From: Serinus canaria
Taxonomy: Eukaryota > Chordata > Aves > Passeriformes > Fringillidae
Length of the DNA stretch: 64,000 nt
Assembly (NCBI RefSeq): GCF_022539315.1
Contig: NC_066315.1
Coordinates: 101,537,990 to 101,601,989 of the forward strand
Reading direction: 5' to 3'
Below are positions 47,578-60,354 of this stretch, piece by piece; positions within the stretch are counted from its first letter, which is position 1; the number at the start of each line of letters is the position of its first letter. The notes below the pieces were generated by a model. It saw only the letters and a program-made list of their open reading frames with translations, searched no databases and was not told the origin of the DNA. The translations under genes were made by a program, and so were the position numbers.

Positions 47578-50500
47578 CATGAGGTAAACCTTTGCAACTT
47601 CGGACTTAAATTACTTGTAAAATAATTTAGCTTCCTAGAATGACAGCTGTAAGTCTAAAACAAAGGCTGGGAGCTGCTAGGAAACATGCACAACACTTGG
47701 CAGAATTCAGAGTTAAATGCTGGCTTCCAGCTCTGAGCAGAATCCCAGAGGCTGGTAGGCATTTTGTATTTTCTGCAAAACATTGCTTGTCTTTGCAGTG
47801 CAGGAGATGAGGCAGCCAATATGAAGAAAATATGGCAAAATCCATTCAACCTAAGAGGAATGAAAATGTCAGTGTTTTCTGCCCCAAGGAAAAGTTTGAG
47901 ATTCAATAAGAACCAAACCTAGTTCTTCATGTATTTGAAACCAAATATTAGCAAGAGGTTTTTTGATGCTTGAAAATACCTCTTTTATTCCTTTCTTATG
48001 GACATTGCTGAAGAAATGAGTGGGTGGTGATGTAGTCAAAACATGTCTTGTTATATCTAGTTAACTATATAAAGAAATCAAATACCCTTCTTCAAATATA
48101 TGTAGGACATTAATGAGAAATTATTTTATAGATAGAACCGGCTATTCAGTAGAAGGAAAAAATATTTTTGAAACTTGTCAGGACCCAAATTTTCCAAAAT
48201 TTCACAGAAGACTATTATCACTCAACTGTCTAAAGCAATCCTCAATCAAGTGATTTGATAGAAACAATATCAATATAATAAAATACTGTAAAAAATATGC
48301 CTCATAGTTTCAAAAACTATTAATGAGATTTTATTTTATAGCTGTCCATGATTTGTCTTGGGCTTTTTTAATTTTACAAATGGAGACCATTCTCTAATGA
48401 TAAAGTTCTAGCCAATTGACATTATCTCTTAATTATTTTAGTAACATATTCATTGAAGAATTTGTTCAAGTAAGAAGTTATTGTTTAATTTCCATGATGG
48501 ATGTGCTCATTTCATGAGTATTAGATTAGTGGAGAGTATACAATTTGTATTAACATGCATATGTCATTAAAGAATACATTGTTTTCCAGCTGTCTTCAAA
48601 CAAAAGCAAGCCTATGAAATACTGATTTGCTTTTCCAACATCTACTCATAAGGGTAGTTTCAGTTAATGTGAGTAAGAATTACATAATTAAATCTAAAGA
48701 TTTTGCTTTTTTTTTTTTTTTTTGTTTTTCCTGATTTTTCTGATTCTCCTAGAAAACACACACAGTTTTTTTCTTGAGATTGCTGTCATAGTAAGATTAA
48801 TTTTTATGCTAAATGCAGCCAGACACAAACTGAAAGGGCAACACTTCTTGCCTAAGAGGATGAATATTCTGTGCTGTGGGGAAAATTCCTGGATTTTGAA
48901 AGGAGGAACTAACTACAGGTCTCCACTTTCTAAATCCCTTAATAGTCAGTTAACTCCTATAACTAACAAAAGGACCGAACATTTACAGATTGTCAAAAGG
49001 GCAGCACAGACTTTTAATCAACAAATGAGTAGTTCCTATACTTTCCATGGTCCTAGCAGCCAGGAGGCTCCTGCTCCTGCAGTTGAGGCTGTTCCCATTT
49101 CAGCCAGTCCACTGCTCCCATGAGCATCCCCAAGTTTTATCATGCCTTGCAGCTCATTGAGAATTAGAATTCTGGAAGATGTGTGGGCTTCTGACAGATA
49201 CAAAATCTGTCTTGCACTGCAGGGGCTCCCTTATGCTTCTAGCTCAAAGCTACCAGCAAAGGTGATGAGGAATGTAGTACTTTCAGTAATCCTTGTGCCC
49301 ACCAGATCTGGGCTGGGATATGCTGAATTTCGCTGTGTCACCCTGCAAGAAACTCAGGGCACAAAGGAACCCCTCAGCAAGATGATGGACAGCATATGTG
49401 TCTCACAATGACAGCAGAGCATGATTATGGTTTACCTCAACAGGAGGAGGGAAGAGCTTCTGCCTTCCACAGCATAGATATAACTTTGATTATCAAACCA
49501 GGATTTAGTGTCTAATTTCAAACCTATGATGTGACCTTGGCAGTCAGCAATCACTTAATCCTGGTGGCATTTTGCCACCCTCTTTTTGACACAAGGTACT
49601 GGGAAGCTGAGGTGCAAAGAAGAGCAATGCCTCAACCACCTGAGGGGATGCTGACATCCAGGATCTCAAGCCAGGCTTGCTTTGACATAGTATCTTCCAT
49701 GAAGGTCACTTTTATTTCTTTACTGCTCCCACACTTCACAGCAAGAGACAAAAATATGGTATGGGAAATCTCAGCTTGATGGGAAGGTTTCCTACTACTC
49801 AGACAAATATAAACTATGTGCCAGTACCCACACCTCCCACACTCCTCCCATGTTCCAGAGTAAAGCAGTGCTCTGTGCCCAGCTCCAGCACAGAAGCTGT
49901 GTGGGTCACTACCCTCAGACAAGAGTTCTGCCTGTTGGATTCAGGGACACAGCAGCTCTTGCTGGCAGCTGTGGCTCAGGACACAGGCTCTGAACTGTGG
50001 GGAATGATTCAGACACCTCTCTCTGCCCAGGGCTTCCTAATACCCATGCTAGGCAACTCCCATTCCATTATGGGACTCTTACCTTCCTGATCTGAAACAC
50101 CAAACTATTTTTTTAAGTGGAACCAAATGGTGCATTTCAGTTTCCATACTGGTGACCAGGCACCTCAGGATTACACATTTTGACACCAAGCCTATGATTT
50201 TTAATAGGGCAGAGTTAGGCATTTGCCAGGACAGACTTAAAGCAGTAAAGCAGTTGCAATTCCTCCTTTTTTTTTTTTTTTTTTTTTTCCTTTTTAAGAC
50301 TTTATCTTCAATAACCTTCCAATTGCCTTGATGCTGGTTGATTTTAATGGACACTTTCAGCAGCTCTCAGGATAGGACTGCATTAAAAAGCCAGCTCATG
50401 CATATGCAGTTAGTGGTAAATAAACAAGTATCTCTCTAATTAAAACACAGCTAGGAAAGTCTAAACTAATTTAACATCTAAATGACAGGTTATAAGGAGG

Positions 50501-51265
50501 TAAGGAAAACACAGAAGTATTAGCCCTTTAAAAAATTGCTTGGCATAAAAATTTTAAAATGAATGGAGATAGATAAACCTCAAGGCAACTTGCATGAAAA
50601 ACCAAACCAAAAAAAGTCACTGAGACAAAGTTATGGAAAGAGATAAAAGTCCATGTGTGCTCCAAGTGAAAAGGCATGGCAGAAAACGTGCTCAGCTTCC
50701 CTAAGATGCTATTAATGTCTGAGAAAAAACACTACCAAAATGTAAAAAACAAATTAAATTGGGCATACATGGGAACCAATGGGAATAAATTATTATGCAA
50801 AGTTTTCCCTACATAAAGCAAATGCTAGGAGTTGTGGTGGTGGCAAACAAGGAGTGGGGTGAAAGCAGGGCTGCCCAGGTGATGGGTCCCCACTGAGGGA
50901 CCCTGGCACAGAAGCATCATACTTGAGTGTGGATGGAATCGATTACAAAAAATGGGGTAAAATACTCCAGAAAGAGAGAGTTGGAGGGAAAATTGTACCT
51001 GTGACTTCCTGCAAAGGGGGAAAAGAAACTGATGCAGGACTGCTAAAGCAACAGTGCCATCTGCTGCGTACTCCTCTCTGAAAGCCAAACGATTTCAGCC
51101 GCCTCCGGCTCGGCTGCAGAGATGGCAGCAAATCTGAGAGCCCCCATGTAGCACTGAGCTGAGGAGGGCAAGATGAAATCCAGCCTTCCCTCCGGGCCAG
51201 CCTGTGTACCTAACAAGCCTCCTGAAAAGCATTTCTGGACTACTGTTGCTAGGGATATTCCCTGT
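47578..51265. other. Unassigned AT-rich sequence with T-tracts
   Basis: T17 at 48707-48723 and T22 at 50267-50288. Frames of 133 codons (48722-49123, +) and 109 codons (49761-50090, +) show no domain I recognise and no conserved pattern can be seen; left uncalled. Confidence 0.5.
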
Positions 51266-51287
51266 TAAAATAAATAAATAAATAAAT
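51266..51287. repeat. (TAAA)n microsatellite
   Basis: Run of TAAA/AAAT units, five in a row. Confidence 0.95.
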
Positions 51288-54200
51288 GGTTTTCTCTCTC
51301 TCAGTGTGGCAGGACCCTGTGCTCAGGCACTTTTGAAAGATCAGTCCACTCTAAAGCTGTCGGTCAGTGAGACAGGCACTGTGCATGTGTAAGCAACTAA
51401 ACAGCTGCTGTCCAATCCCTTTTCTATGATGCCTTTATGTCACCTTGTAAAAGGGCTTTCTGTTACTTGTGCAAATCTGGTGTCAGTTTCAATCCATGTT
51501 TTTATACACAGTCCTTTTCATAGCGTTCATTACATCTCTGAATGCCTTTATACGTTATATTATCTGAAGCAATTATAACAGCAAAGTCTAATCAATATTA
51601 TGAATTTTTTATAATGCCTTCCATCATAGCTCTCAAAACTCATTTCTAAATATTGAACCTGACAGAACTCATAAAATACAGGTGTAGCCACTCAATGCAC
51701 AGTTGTGGTAGATTTAATTCTATAATCCACATATTCATGTTTATGCATCTAATTATTTTAGTCTTTATTCAACACTTTTACTTTTTTTAACACCTCCCCA
51801 AAAACATATCCGGGACAGATCAGAGATGGTTTTTTGATTAAAAGACTCCCTTACATATAAACTCCTTCTGGATGTTAAACCTATTTCTTAAGGATGTTTT
51901 GCAGGAGGGATAGTCTAACATCATTAGCCTAGGAAGTGCTGATTTAATAGGCCCCATTTAAAAAATCCCCCATACTAGGATACTTGGCTTCAAAAGTGTT
52001 TGTAGGCAAAAGGCTCTTCTTGGCATATTCCAGCATCTACCAATTTTCCTCATTAGGCCACTCCTCAGGCTCCTACTCTTTTTCTACCTGTGCTACCAGG
52101 TCTGGGCAGGTGATCTGCTGGGGGTTTTCAACTTTGGTCTTCTGCTGATTTGCTTTCAAGGTGTCTTCCATGTTCTCTGCTGCTGTTCCTCATTAACACT
52201 GACTCATTAACGATGCACGGAGGCAAGACTCCTGGAATTAGCCAGTGTGGGATCCTGGGGCAACAGAGGCTCTGATGCTTCATATTGCAGACCTGATGTT
52301 CACAATTAAGGGTCCAAATCTGAATTTCAGAAAGAGAAAAGCTTGTGGTGGAGTGTTTGCTAAGATGAGACATAAATTCCAGGGATCAAAGTCAACACTT
52401 ACATTGATTAAAAATGTGAACCCTAGTCTCTACTGGTAATGAATGAACACGTTCCATCACTAAAGCACCTGAATCTCTGCCTTAGCACACACAGGCTGCA
52501 TCAAGGATGCATTTCTTCTGACTTGCACTCTTTTCTGGCTTCTTGGAAGTTTATATGATTACTTCATTTTGGAATAGCTGTAAGATCTGGAGGCTTCACA
52601 TTAATTATTAACCTCAGTATCTGACTCCTATATTTTAAGATTCACTGCTCTGAAAAAGGAGACATTGCTGGCAGTAGCTACCTTGGGACGGTTGAAATTT
52701 ATTAGAAATCAAACTAATCTATACTGTCTCCTGCTTAGGAAATTGAATTCTAGGAATTTGTGAGAGTCAACTCAGAGTTTACTGAGACTCCTAATTCACA
52801 TGGATGGGGCACATTTGCACTGAGATGAGAAAAATCTGTTGATCAGTTTCTTGTTGCAAATCAAATTTTGTCATACCGGAATCCAATCTACCATATTTAA
52901 ACTGATTAGCAGGACCTTCAAAAATGGAGAACAGAGACTTTGTTCTTTAAAAATAGATGCAAGATTATCTATTAAAAATAAGAGACACTAATTTCTTGCA
53001 TAATTAGCCAATAGACAGTTATAATCAAAGTGTAATAGTAAGTTCTCATATTTGGTTATAGGCCTCTGCTGGCTGGGGTCCAACAGTGGCAATTTTTGAG
53101 AGAGTTTTTTGTACTCTTGAGCTTAATCAAAAACAAGACTCAGCTCTGTATTTGCCTCCACAGAATCAATGGACTAAACTCATCAAAGCCCTAGGGTTAA
53201 AATTAGCTCAATGTGTCTTTGTTAAATTGTTTATAATGCAAATGGTGGCTATTCACAAAAGAGGTAACAGGGAGTCTGTAGATGGATTTGTTTCTTTGTT
53301 ACCTCACTGAGCAGCTGGAAGGTATCTCCATGAAGAAATATAATATATGACCTCTTGTGAGCCTGAAAGAAACTCTACCCTCCTATTGTGTAAACTCTTG
53401 GCTGCACTTTTCCAAGAAGGTGATGGACATCTTTGTGCCAATGCTTATTAACTACAGTTAAAAACATTATTAAAAGCTCGCAGATGCAATTTATTCCAGG
53501 TAGCACAATAAACCCTAAATAAATAAAATTGTGGTTATTCCATCTGAAGTCCGAAATTTCTGCATTTGCACTGCCTAGCACCTGCTGGAGGAAAGCAGAA
53601 CAGAACTTCAGTGAGGGATGGCAGTGGCAGCTGTGTGTGAGAAGTGAGGAATGGCTGGAACCCCTGCAAGCCTTGGATGATCAGACCCAGCCTCAGGTGC
53701 CTTTGTCACAGCAAATGCCTGCAGGGATCCAGTTTGCCTAGGAACAGCTTTCTGCTGCCAGCAGGCCTCTCTGTGGGATGAAGATATCTGACACTGATGT
53801 TAAGTGAACAAAGCCTTTTGAAGCAACCGAATCCCAGTGCCACAGGCATGTTCTGGGGTAAAAGCAGATGGGAGGGGGGGAACTCAGACAAGGTTTGGGA
53901 AGGGTGTATTAAGCTGTTAGCAATATCTCCATGCTCTGGCTAAACCTCTGTGAGTGCTGCTCCAGCTGCTGCTGTGTTCTGTCAGCAATGAGCTAAATTC
54001 TTAGCGCAGACAAGGCTGAAGAGGTGAACATTCCTTGATTTTTCAGCTTTACAAACACCTTTAGCCAACATCTCAAAGTGTGACAGCCTGAGAGCATATT
54101 AATGAGCAGCTTCTTCCCAACAAAAACTGTAATATCAGCATTTCTCGTCCCAGTGTTGTTTCCTGCTGCTATCATGAGCAGTAACACGGAGGTGCATGAG

Positions 54201-55616
54201 CAGCTCAAAGGTGACTTCAGCAATGCAGGTACCTAAAACAGCCAGGAGGGCTTGGGATGTGGAAGCAGATATCCCAGCCTTGGAATGACAGCTCTCTTTC
54301 CTCTGAAGATGGGGTTATGAATACAGCATTTATTTTTGTACCATCAAATAGAAAGGATAACATAATGGACCAGCACTTCTGCTGTTATTCTGCAAGCACA
54401 TAAACTGAAAGGCCACAGGAATTATTCTTTTGCAGTTATCCTTAATTCCTCTGTAGATGTAGAGGTATAATGGGAAGCCAGAAATGGACCTCTGCAATGC
54501 CCTACTTAACCTATTGGAATCTTTCACTAGAAGAAGGCGTGGGCACACTGTGTCAGAAATTATATACAGTGATAATAATATATTAGACAGGAGATAATGA
54601 GCCTTTCAGGGATTCCTAAATGTATTACTTGTTAATTTAGGAGGTACCCTGAGTGCAACTTATGAGGTGGTACTAATTTAGAAGGTATCATGAGTAATTC
54701 TGCTTGCTGGAGGGCTGAAATGTAAATCCCATTGTGCAACAGGGAAAATGAAAATGCTCCTTCCATTAAGTCTGTGATCTGTCCTGCACTTGCCACAGGG
54801 AATAGCATAATTTAGAAAGCTGCCTTCTAGGATGTTGAACAATCATGCCTCATCAGTGAGATCTCTAGATTAAAAATGTGAACATTTTTACATTACTAGA
54901 GGGATTATTATATTTTGCTTAATATTTAATATATTTGACATCAAACTACCATGTAATGAGTATAATGTATTAATGTCCTTCTAGTCATATTATTTCCATG
55001 CTTTTATGTAATAGAACTCTCACTGTATTTGTTCAAGATACTTAGAGTGGTTTGATTTATATTTTGTAGAGTAAGGCTGAGAAGATATTTTAAAACTAAC
55101 TGTCATAGTCAGGTCAGATCTACCCCCAAGTTTCTATGGATCCTGAAACAGGAGGCTCTCCTCAGAAGCAGAAGAGGTTTTGTGTCCTTCCTTCAAATGT
55201 AAAACTGATGTGGCACCAACTTCCATGGAGCCAGATGCACCTTCAGGCACCCAGCAGTAAGCAACAACATTATTTTCCACCCTGACTGTTTCCTTCCAGA
55301 ACTTCCAGTGAACAGACTTTACTATTATGCTGTTACTGCACCTTATCCCATAACAGACTGTGTACCCTGGTCCATCCCTCTCACTGCTGCACACCTACAG
55401 CCCCCACTGTTCTCAGCAGCGTGGTGAAGCTGACAGGAGCTGTTCCCTTGGTCCTGCTTTGCTGGGGTGGATACCTCATGCAAGGAGACCCCTGCCCAAA
55501 CAAAAAAATTCACCTGACAGTCATGGCAGGAGAGTTCTGAGCTTCACACCACACACACACAGAAGCAAGGTCAGCCCAAACCATCCAAGCAAATTTGTGC
55601 CTTCTTACTGGATCCT
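51288..55616. other. Unassigned AT-rich unique sequence
   Basis: No recognised gene. A diverged direct repeat of about 25 bp (taatttaggaggtaccctga / taatttagaaggtatcatga) is at 54633-54657 and 54674-54698, and a 9-bp stem with a 2-nt loop (taaaaatgt / acattttta) is at 54871-54890. Confidence 0.55.
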
Positions 55617-55678
55617 GTTGTCTTTCCTTTCTTTATTCTACTTTTTTTTCCTCCTGTCCTGAATTTTAGGTGAGTACC
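55617..55678 (+). promoter_or_regulatory. Candidate recursive-splice site (acceptor fused to donor)
   Basis: A long pyrimidine-rich tract (about 55618-55660) runs into TTTTAG|GTGAGTACC, with the junction between 55669 and 55670. A good 3' splice site directly followed by a near-consensus 5' splice site is the known layout of ratchet or recursive-splice points in very long introns. It would act on a + strand host transcript. No exon of such a gene is seen in the window, so this stays a candidate. Confidence 0.4.
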
Positions 55679-57261
55679 TCTCTGTGAACAGGATAATTGT
55701 TACTGCTCTCTGTAATTGTGGCTATGCATTGTTGCTCCAGCTGCAGACTGCAGCTTCCCTTTCATAGGACTGACACGAAAGGGAGGGAGGCAGGCATATT
55801 TTTACAGCAGAGAGGGAGAACTAGGCATAAATTTCACTGTCTACAGCACATGGTAAAATCTGGGGCTAGACAACAGAATCTGTTCTTGGTTTATGTGTTT
55901 CTAAATCATTCTGTAGCAATGTGACAACAGGGACCAAAGCAATAGGCACAGTGAATTTACAGGGGGCTTCATGGGAAACAGAAGGGGATCTCTGGAAAAT
56001 GTCTAGAGAGGACAGGACTTCTTGTTTCTTCATGGTGGTGCATAGACTCTTTCCTATGCCTTTAGCATTCCAATAGCCCTTCAGGAGTGGGTTAAAATAA
56101 ATGTCCATCTAGAATCATAATGGAGACTGAGGAGAGACTGAGGATTTAGGAGGTACAGGGACACAAAAAAAATGCCAATAAGTGCAAAGTATACTCTGAT
56201 CTTCAGACTGGTTGCTGCTCCTTTGTTCTCCATTTTTCATTTATTATTTTTGTCTTTTTTTTTTTGGTTATCCATCTGTGTAGTTAATGAAGAGAGTCCT
56301 CTCCTAATGATTAACTTGATTTGGATGCCAAATCCAGAAAAGGAGGGTTGAACTGGCATCAGTCAAGCAGTCAACTTTAATTAAAAATGTTGAAACTTGT
56401 TAATAAGAAACACAGAGAAAACAAAAAAAAAAAAAAGGGGAAGAGATTGGGGAACAATAGGAAAGAGAAAGCATAATAAAAAAGAATGGACAAATGAAAG
56501 GAAAAAGCAAGAGAATTAATGGGAAAATGCAGATAGCTAGTACAGGAGAAACTGTACATCAGTTCTCCTGGCTTCTTACTACAGTGATGAAATGCCTGGC
56601 AACATCCTCTAACGTTGTAATCCCTTTCTCTTTGTTCTCCTCATATTTATTAATTATCTGATATTTTAAAGTATTTGGTTGCTTATAACAACTGTGGCAA
56701 GGCAGCTCTGGGGCTTTTCTGCGTGCATTTGCTATTGAATATGCACCCAAGCCTAAGTCCTCCTCAGAACAGCCAGCTGCTGGTTTGGGGAGTACAGGAG
56801 AGGAAGGACTATTGGGACAGTTTGGTGATCATCACCCTGGCAACACAGGCAAGAGAAAAGCAATGCTTGTCTTTATCCAAATCTAGACTGTGCTAAATTG
56901 ATGTAAATGTGAAAATTACTTACTGAGAAAGGCTATTAGCTTTATGGAGAAGTCTTGAAATGTCACTGCTTTGCAATGTATTAGCCTTGCTAAAGAACAT
57001 TAAATAGCCTCTCTAATGGACACCTGATACATCAGGAAGAATTCTGTGTGAGTTTCCACATTTTCCCCTAAGGTTGGTCCCTATGATAATTTGGACATGC
57101 TGGATGAATTTTCTCACCCATACACTCCAATATCTGCATGCTAGTCCAAGAAAGATGAAACATCTTAACTGCTGTAAATTCTCAACTTTGAGCCAAATGA
57201 TAAACAAATTAAATCTCTGTCTGACATGAGCTTTGTGAAACAGAAAATTAACCAGTTCTAA
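55679..57261. other. Unassigned unique sequence
   Basis: A- and T-tracts at about 56256 and 56418; no gene recognised. Confidence 0.55.
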
Positions 57262-57582
57262 GAGCATTCATTTCTTTTCTGTTTTCCAGTTTCTGGGACA
57301 TCATTTAGACCAGGGCAATCTCTGTTCCTCAAAGTGGGACTAGAAAATGCAGTACCTGAATCTGTGAGATACTGGTTTTATGATTTTACACAGTATAAAA
57401 AGAGGCTATGTAGATTCATAGTAAAGACTGTTATATTTGCTTGTCCAAATAATATATGGATATTGACTGGCAGGGTTAAAAGACATACATCAGCTTTTTA
57501 CAAACAATCACCTACTGAAGTTTTTCTGAAGTTAAATAAAATTTTGAATCAGCTGTTTCTAGGAGAAGCCCAGACAATTTAG
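57262..57582 (+). other. Exon-like open frame behind a strong acceptor-like site
   Basis: A pyrimidine tract and AG (tttcttttctgttttccag, ending at 57289) lead into a frame that stays open from just after a TAA at 57259 to a TAG at 57580-57582, about 106 codons. After the acceptor it reads SGTSFRPGQSLFLKVGLENA at first and continues with mixed hydrophobic and basic residues. I do not recognise the protein. No clear polyadenylation signal or strong donor follows; a moderate donor-like TCT|gtgaga is at 57364. By chance alone a frame of this length is not rare in 64 kb, so this is only a candidate exon or gene relic. Confidence 0.2.
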
Positions 57583-60295
57583 TGTGAAAGATTCCACTTG
57601 AGCCTTCTACAAACATCCAAGCCAAAGTGAACTCCAGAAGCATCCTGATATATACATTTTTCTTAGACTAACAGGCTGTGTAGAATTTAATTTCTTCTTT
57701 TATGGGATAAAGAATGCATTTCAAATTGTTTACTGTGAGAGCTACCAAATCTTTAGTGACAAAAAAATGAATGTGTCTTCTTATGTTTTTATTGATCAAT
57801 TAAAAAAAAGACCAAATGCGAATTCTTCCATATTTTAAATCCCCACATAGGTTGATAAAAATGCCACAGAACTTTGTCATATCTAATGGTAAAAAACACA
57901 GAGGAAAACCAATGTGTAAATAACTCAAAAGCAACATAATTAACTGTCATATGTTTTAAGTCCCATTTAGATGCTAAATTATCAGCATTTTATTTACTGC
58001 AGAATATGCTGCTTCTCAGTTGGCTCACGCATGTTCTTCATATAGTACATACCAAAGCATGGTAATGACCTCCCAAATACCTCCAAACATACACACACAC
58101 AAAGGCACACATGCACGTGCTCAGAGAGATTTCATTTAATGAATTGGACCCAAAGTTAGTATTTTTATGGCTTCATTTGTAGGTAGACAGAGCACACAAA
58201 TGACATTCTTCACAGGGCTGTTTTCAAACTGGAAAGAGAACATAAGTGTGGTGAAAGATAGAGAGGACCCTTGTGCATAGTAATAGCTGTGGAAAGGCCT
58301 TATCTTAACCAAGTCACACCTGGTTGAATGAATTTCCCAAAGTGAAGGTTTTATTCTTCTGTATTCTTCAGCTCTCCTATCAGTGCCATTCACAGGGCAC
58401 TAGATTACTCTGCTTCAGAGAGACTTCTCTGTTTGCACAAACAATTTAGGAGCCAGTAACAGCCTGTGTTGTTCCCTGCAGTGAAAGTATGTATACATGC
58501 ATGGGCCAGTACAGAAACCTATATATGCTTACAGAGACTTTCACTATGTAAAAAAAAAAAAAGGACAGAGAACAACCAAGGAAGGTATAATGATAATAAC
58601 CATATTTTCTAGGTGGAAGCAATTTTCAATGTAACAGTTTTGCTATTACTCACTTGCTAGTTTCTTTTAGCTGATTTTGGAATGCTGTTTCTAAAAACTA
58701 CAAGAATTCTTTTAAACACGTCCTGCTTACACCTGTTTTGAGGCGGAACATTTTGATAGCTGGGGAGAAAGGATTTTCTGACATCAAAAGCATTTGTCAC
58801 AGGGCAGTGAAGGTGTGTTGCTGTTTCTCTGACACATCTCAGCAAATCTGAATGTTATACTGTGCTGAGGGATGGTGCTTTCTGCCCTCTGCACACATGC
58901 TGCAGAGGCGAGGAAGGCCAGGCCAAGGGAGGCATTTGGTACCCTACAGCTTCACTGACCTTACTTCACATGCTTAGATTAGTCTGCAGATGACCTGGAG
59001 CTCTCTGTATCCATCTGTCTCTATCAACCATGGAAAGAGTGTCTGGAGAATAACCACTGCCTTGCCTGATACCTCGAAGGCACGTGCACGAAGCTGGAGT
59101 CATGAGCATGACACCAGTTTTGGGTATGTTACTCATCCTGTCACCAGTGGTTGTGGAGCCTGTCAGGCTCCTCTGTCCTGCACCTCTTGCATGGAGGGTG
59201 AGAGATAAAACCCTCTGTGCATTTTGATGCCTACCCACACCTGGAAATACTGCCTTTGCAGGAGGAGAAAAGCAATTCATTGCTTCTGTGAACATGCCAA
59301 TGGTACAAAGGCTGGAGAGCAGAAAGAAAATGAAACAATACATATTTCATTGTTGTTGTATCAAAGGATTAATTTTTGGTTTTTAAGGTCTGGGAAGTAT
59401 AAATTAAAAGCAGCTTTCCATCAATGGATTTATGGTATCTGAAACTCCTCTGAGCCCTAGGAAAACATATAGCTCTGCCCTTTGGTCTTCTTTTCACTCT
59501 GCCTGGGTAAGCTCATTTTATGAGGCAGCATAATTTCCAGTGACCTTTTCTGTAGCTGTTGATACACTTCCTCCTTTGCTGGAAACCACCTTTTTAGCCA
59601 TGCATGATGTGACTCCACATATATTGGAGTATAAATTTCAGGCTTTGTCATTAAAGCCTGCAAAATAATCCTGTGCTGTAGGCAGCTGTACTGGTGCAGG
59701 ATGGTGCAGTTCTGAGGGGCAGTGCTGAGGGGTGGTTTTTGAACGCTGGTTGGCTCTTATTGAACCACAGATAAATGTATGCAATCAGTGAGGGAGAGTA
59801 TTCTTTTATAATTATTTTTCTGCATCTTACTTGTGCAGGAGAATGATCATGCAATTTTATAAAAGGATTTTCAGACTTACTCCATACTTGTGTATTTAAG
59901 TCTGTCTCTGTACCAATATATCTAAATCCTTATTCCCATTTGAACATTTACTGAGTTCTTAAATCTGGGTTTTCCCACATAGAAAATGTGAAGAGTATAT
60001 ATTCTCATATAAATAGAAGCCCTTCTAGAGCCAGAATTTTCCTTCATCTGTAACTATTTCAAGATTTCAGCTCCCACATGTGAGAATGGCAGAAGAACAT
60101 GCGACACATTATTATATGTTTTCTTAATATTTTCTGAATTATTATATATTTTAATTTTCCATTATTATTTTCATGCATATTAATTAGAACTGTGCCAGGC
60201 AGCTCAAAACAATCCTTGAATTACTCAAGAACTGCTGCCTGAAGGCTGTGTAGCAAATTTACCCATGAAATTTGGTGAAATCAAGCAATTTTCTA
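57583..60295. other. Unassigned unique sequence
   Basis: No recognised gene. The minus-strand frame at 58966-59343 (125 codons) overlaps + strand frames of similar quality and has no known motif. Confidence 0.55.
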
Positions 60296-60354
60296 TTCCT
60301 TCCTTCCTTCCTTCCTTCCTGCCTTCCTGCCTTCCTGCCTTCCTTCCTTCCTTT
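60296..60354. repeat. (TTCC)n microsatellite with TGCC interruptions
   Basis: TTCC units with three regularly spaced T-to-G variants (cctgccttcctgcc) in the middle. The minus-strand EGRK repeats in an open frame are a byproduct. Confidence 0.97.

Noticed and set aside
48722..49123. 133-codon + strand frame starting in a hydrophobic segment after a T17 tract
   Set aside because: The hydrophobic start is just the translated T-rich tract; the rest matches nothing I recognise.
60296..60354. Lysine/arginine/glutamate repeat protein on the minus strand
   Set aside because: It is the translation of a TTCC microsatellite.
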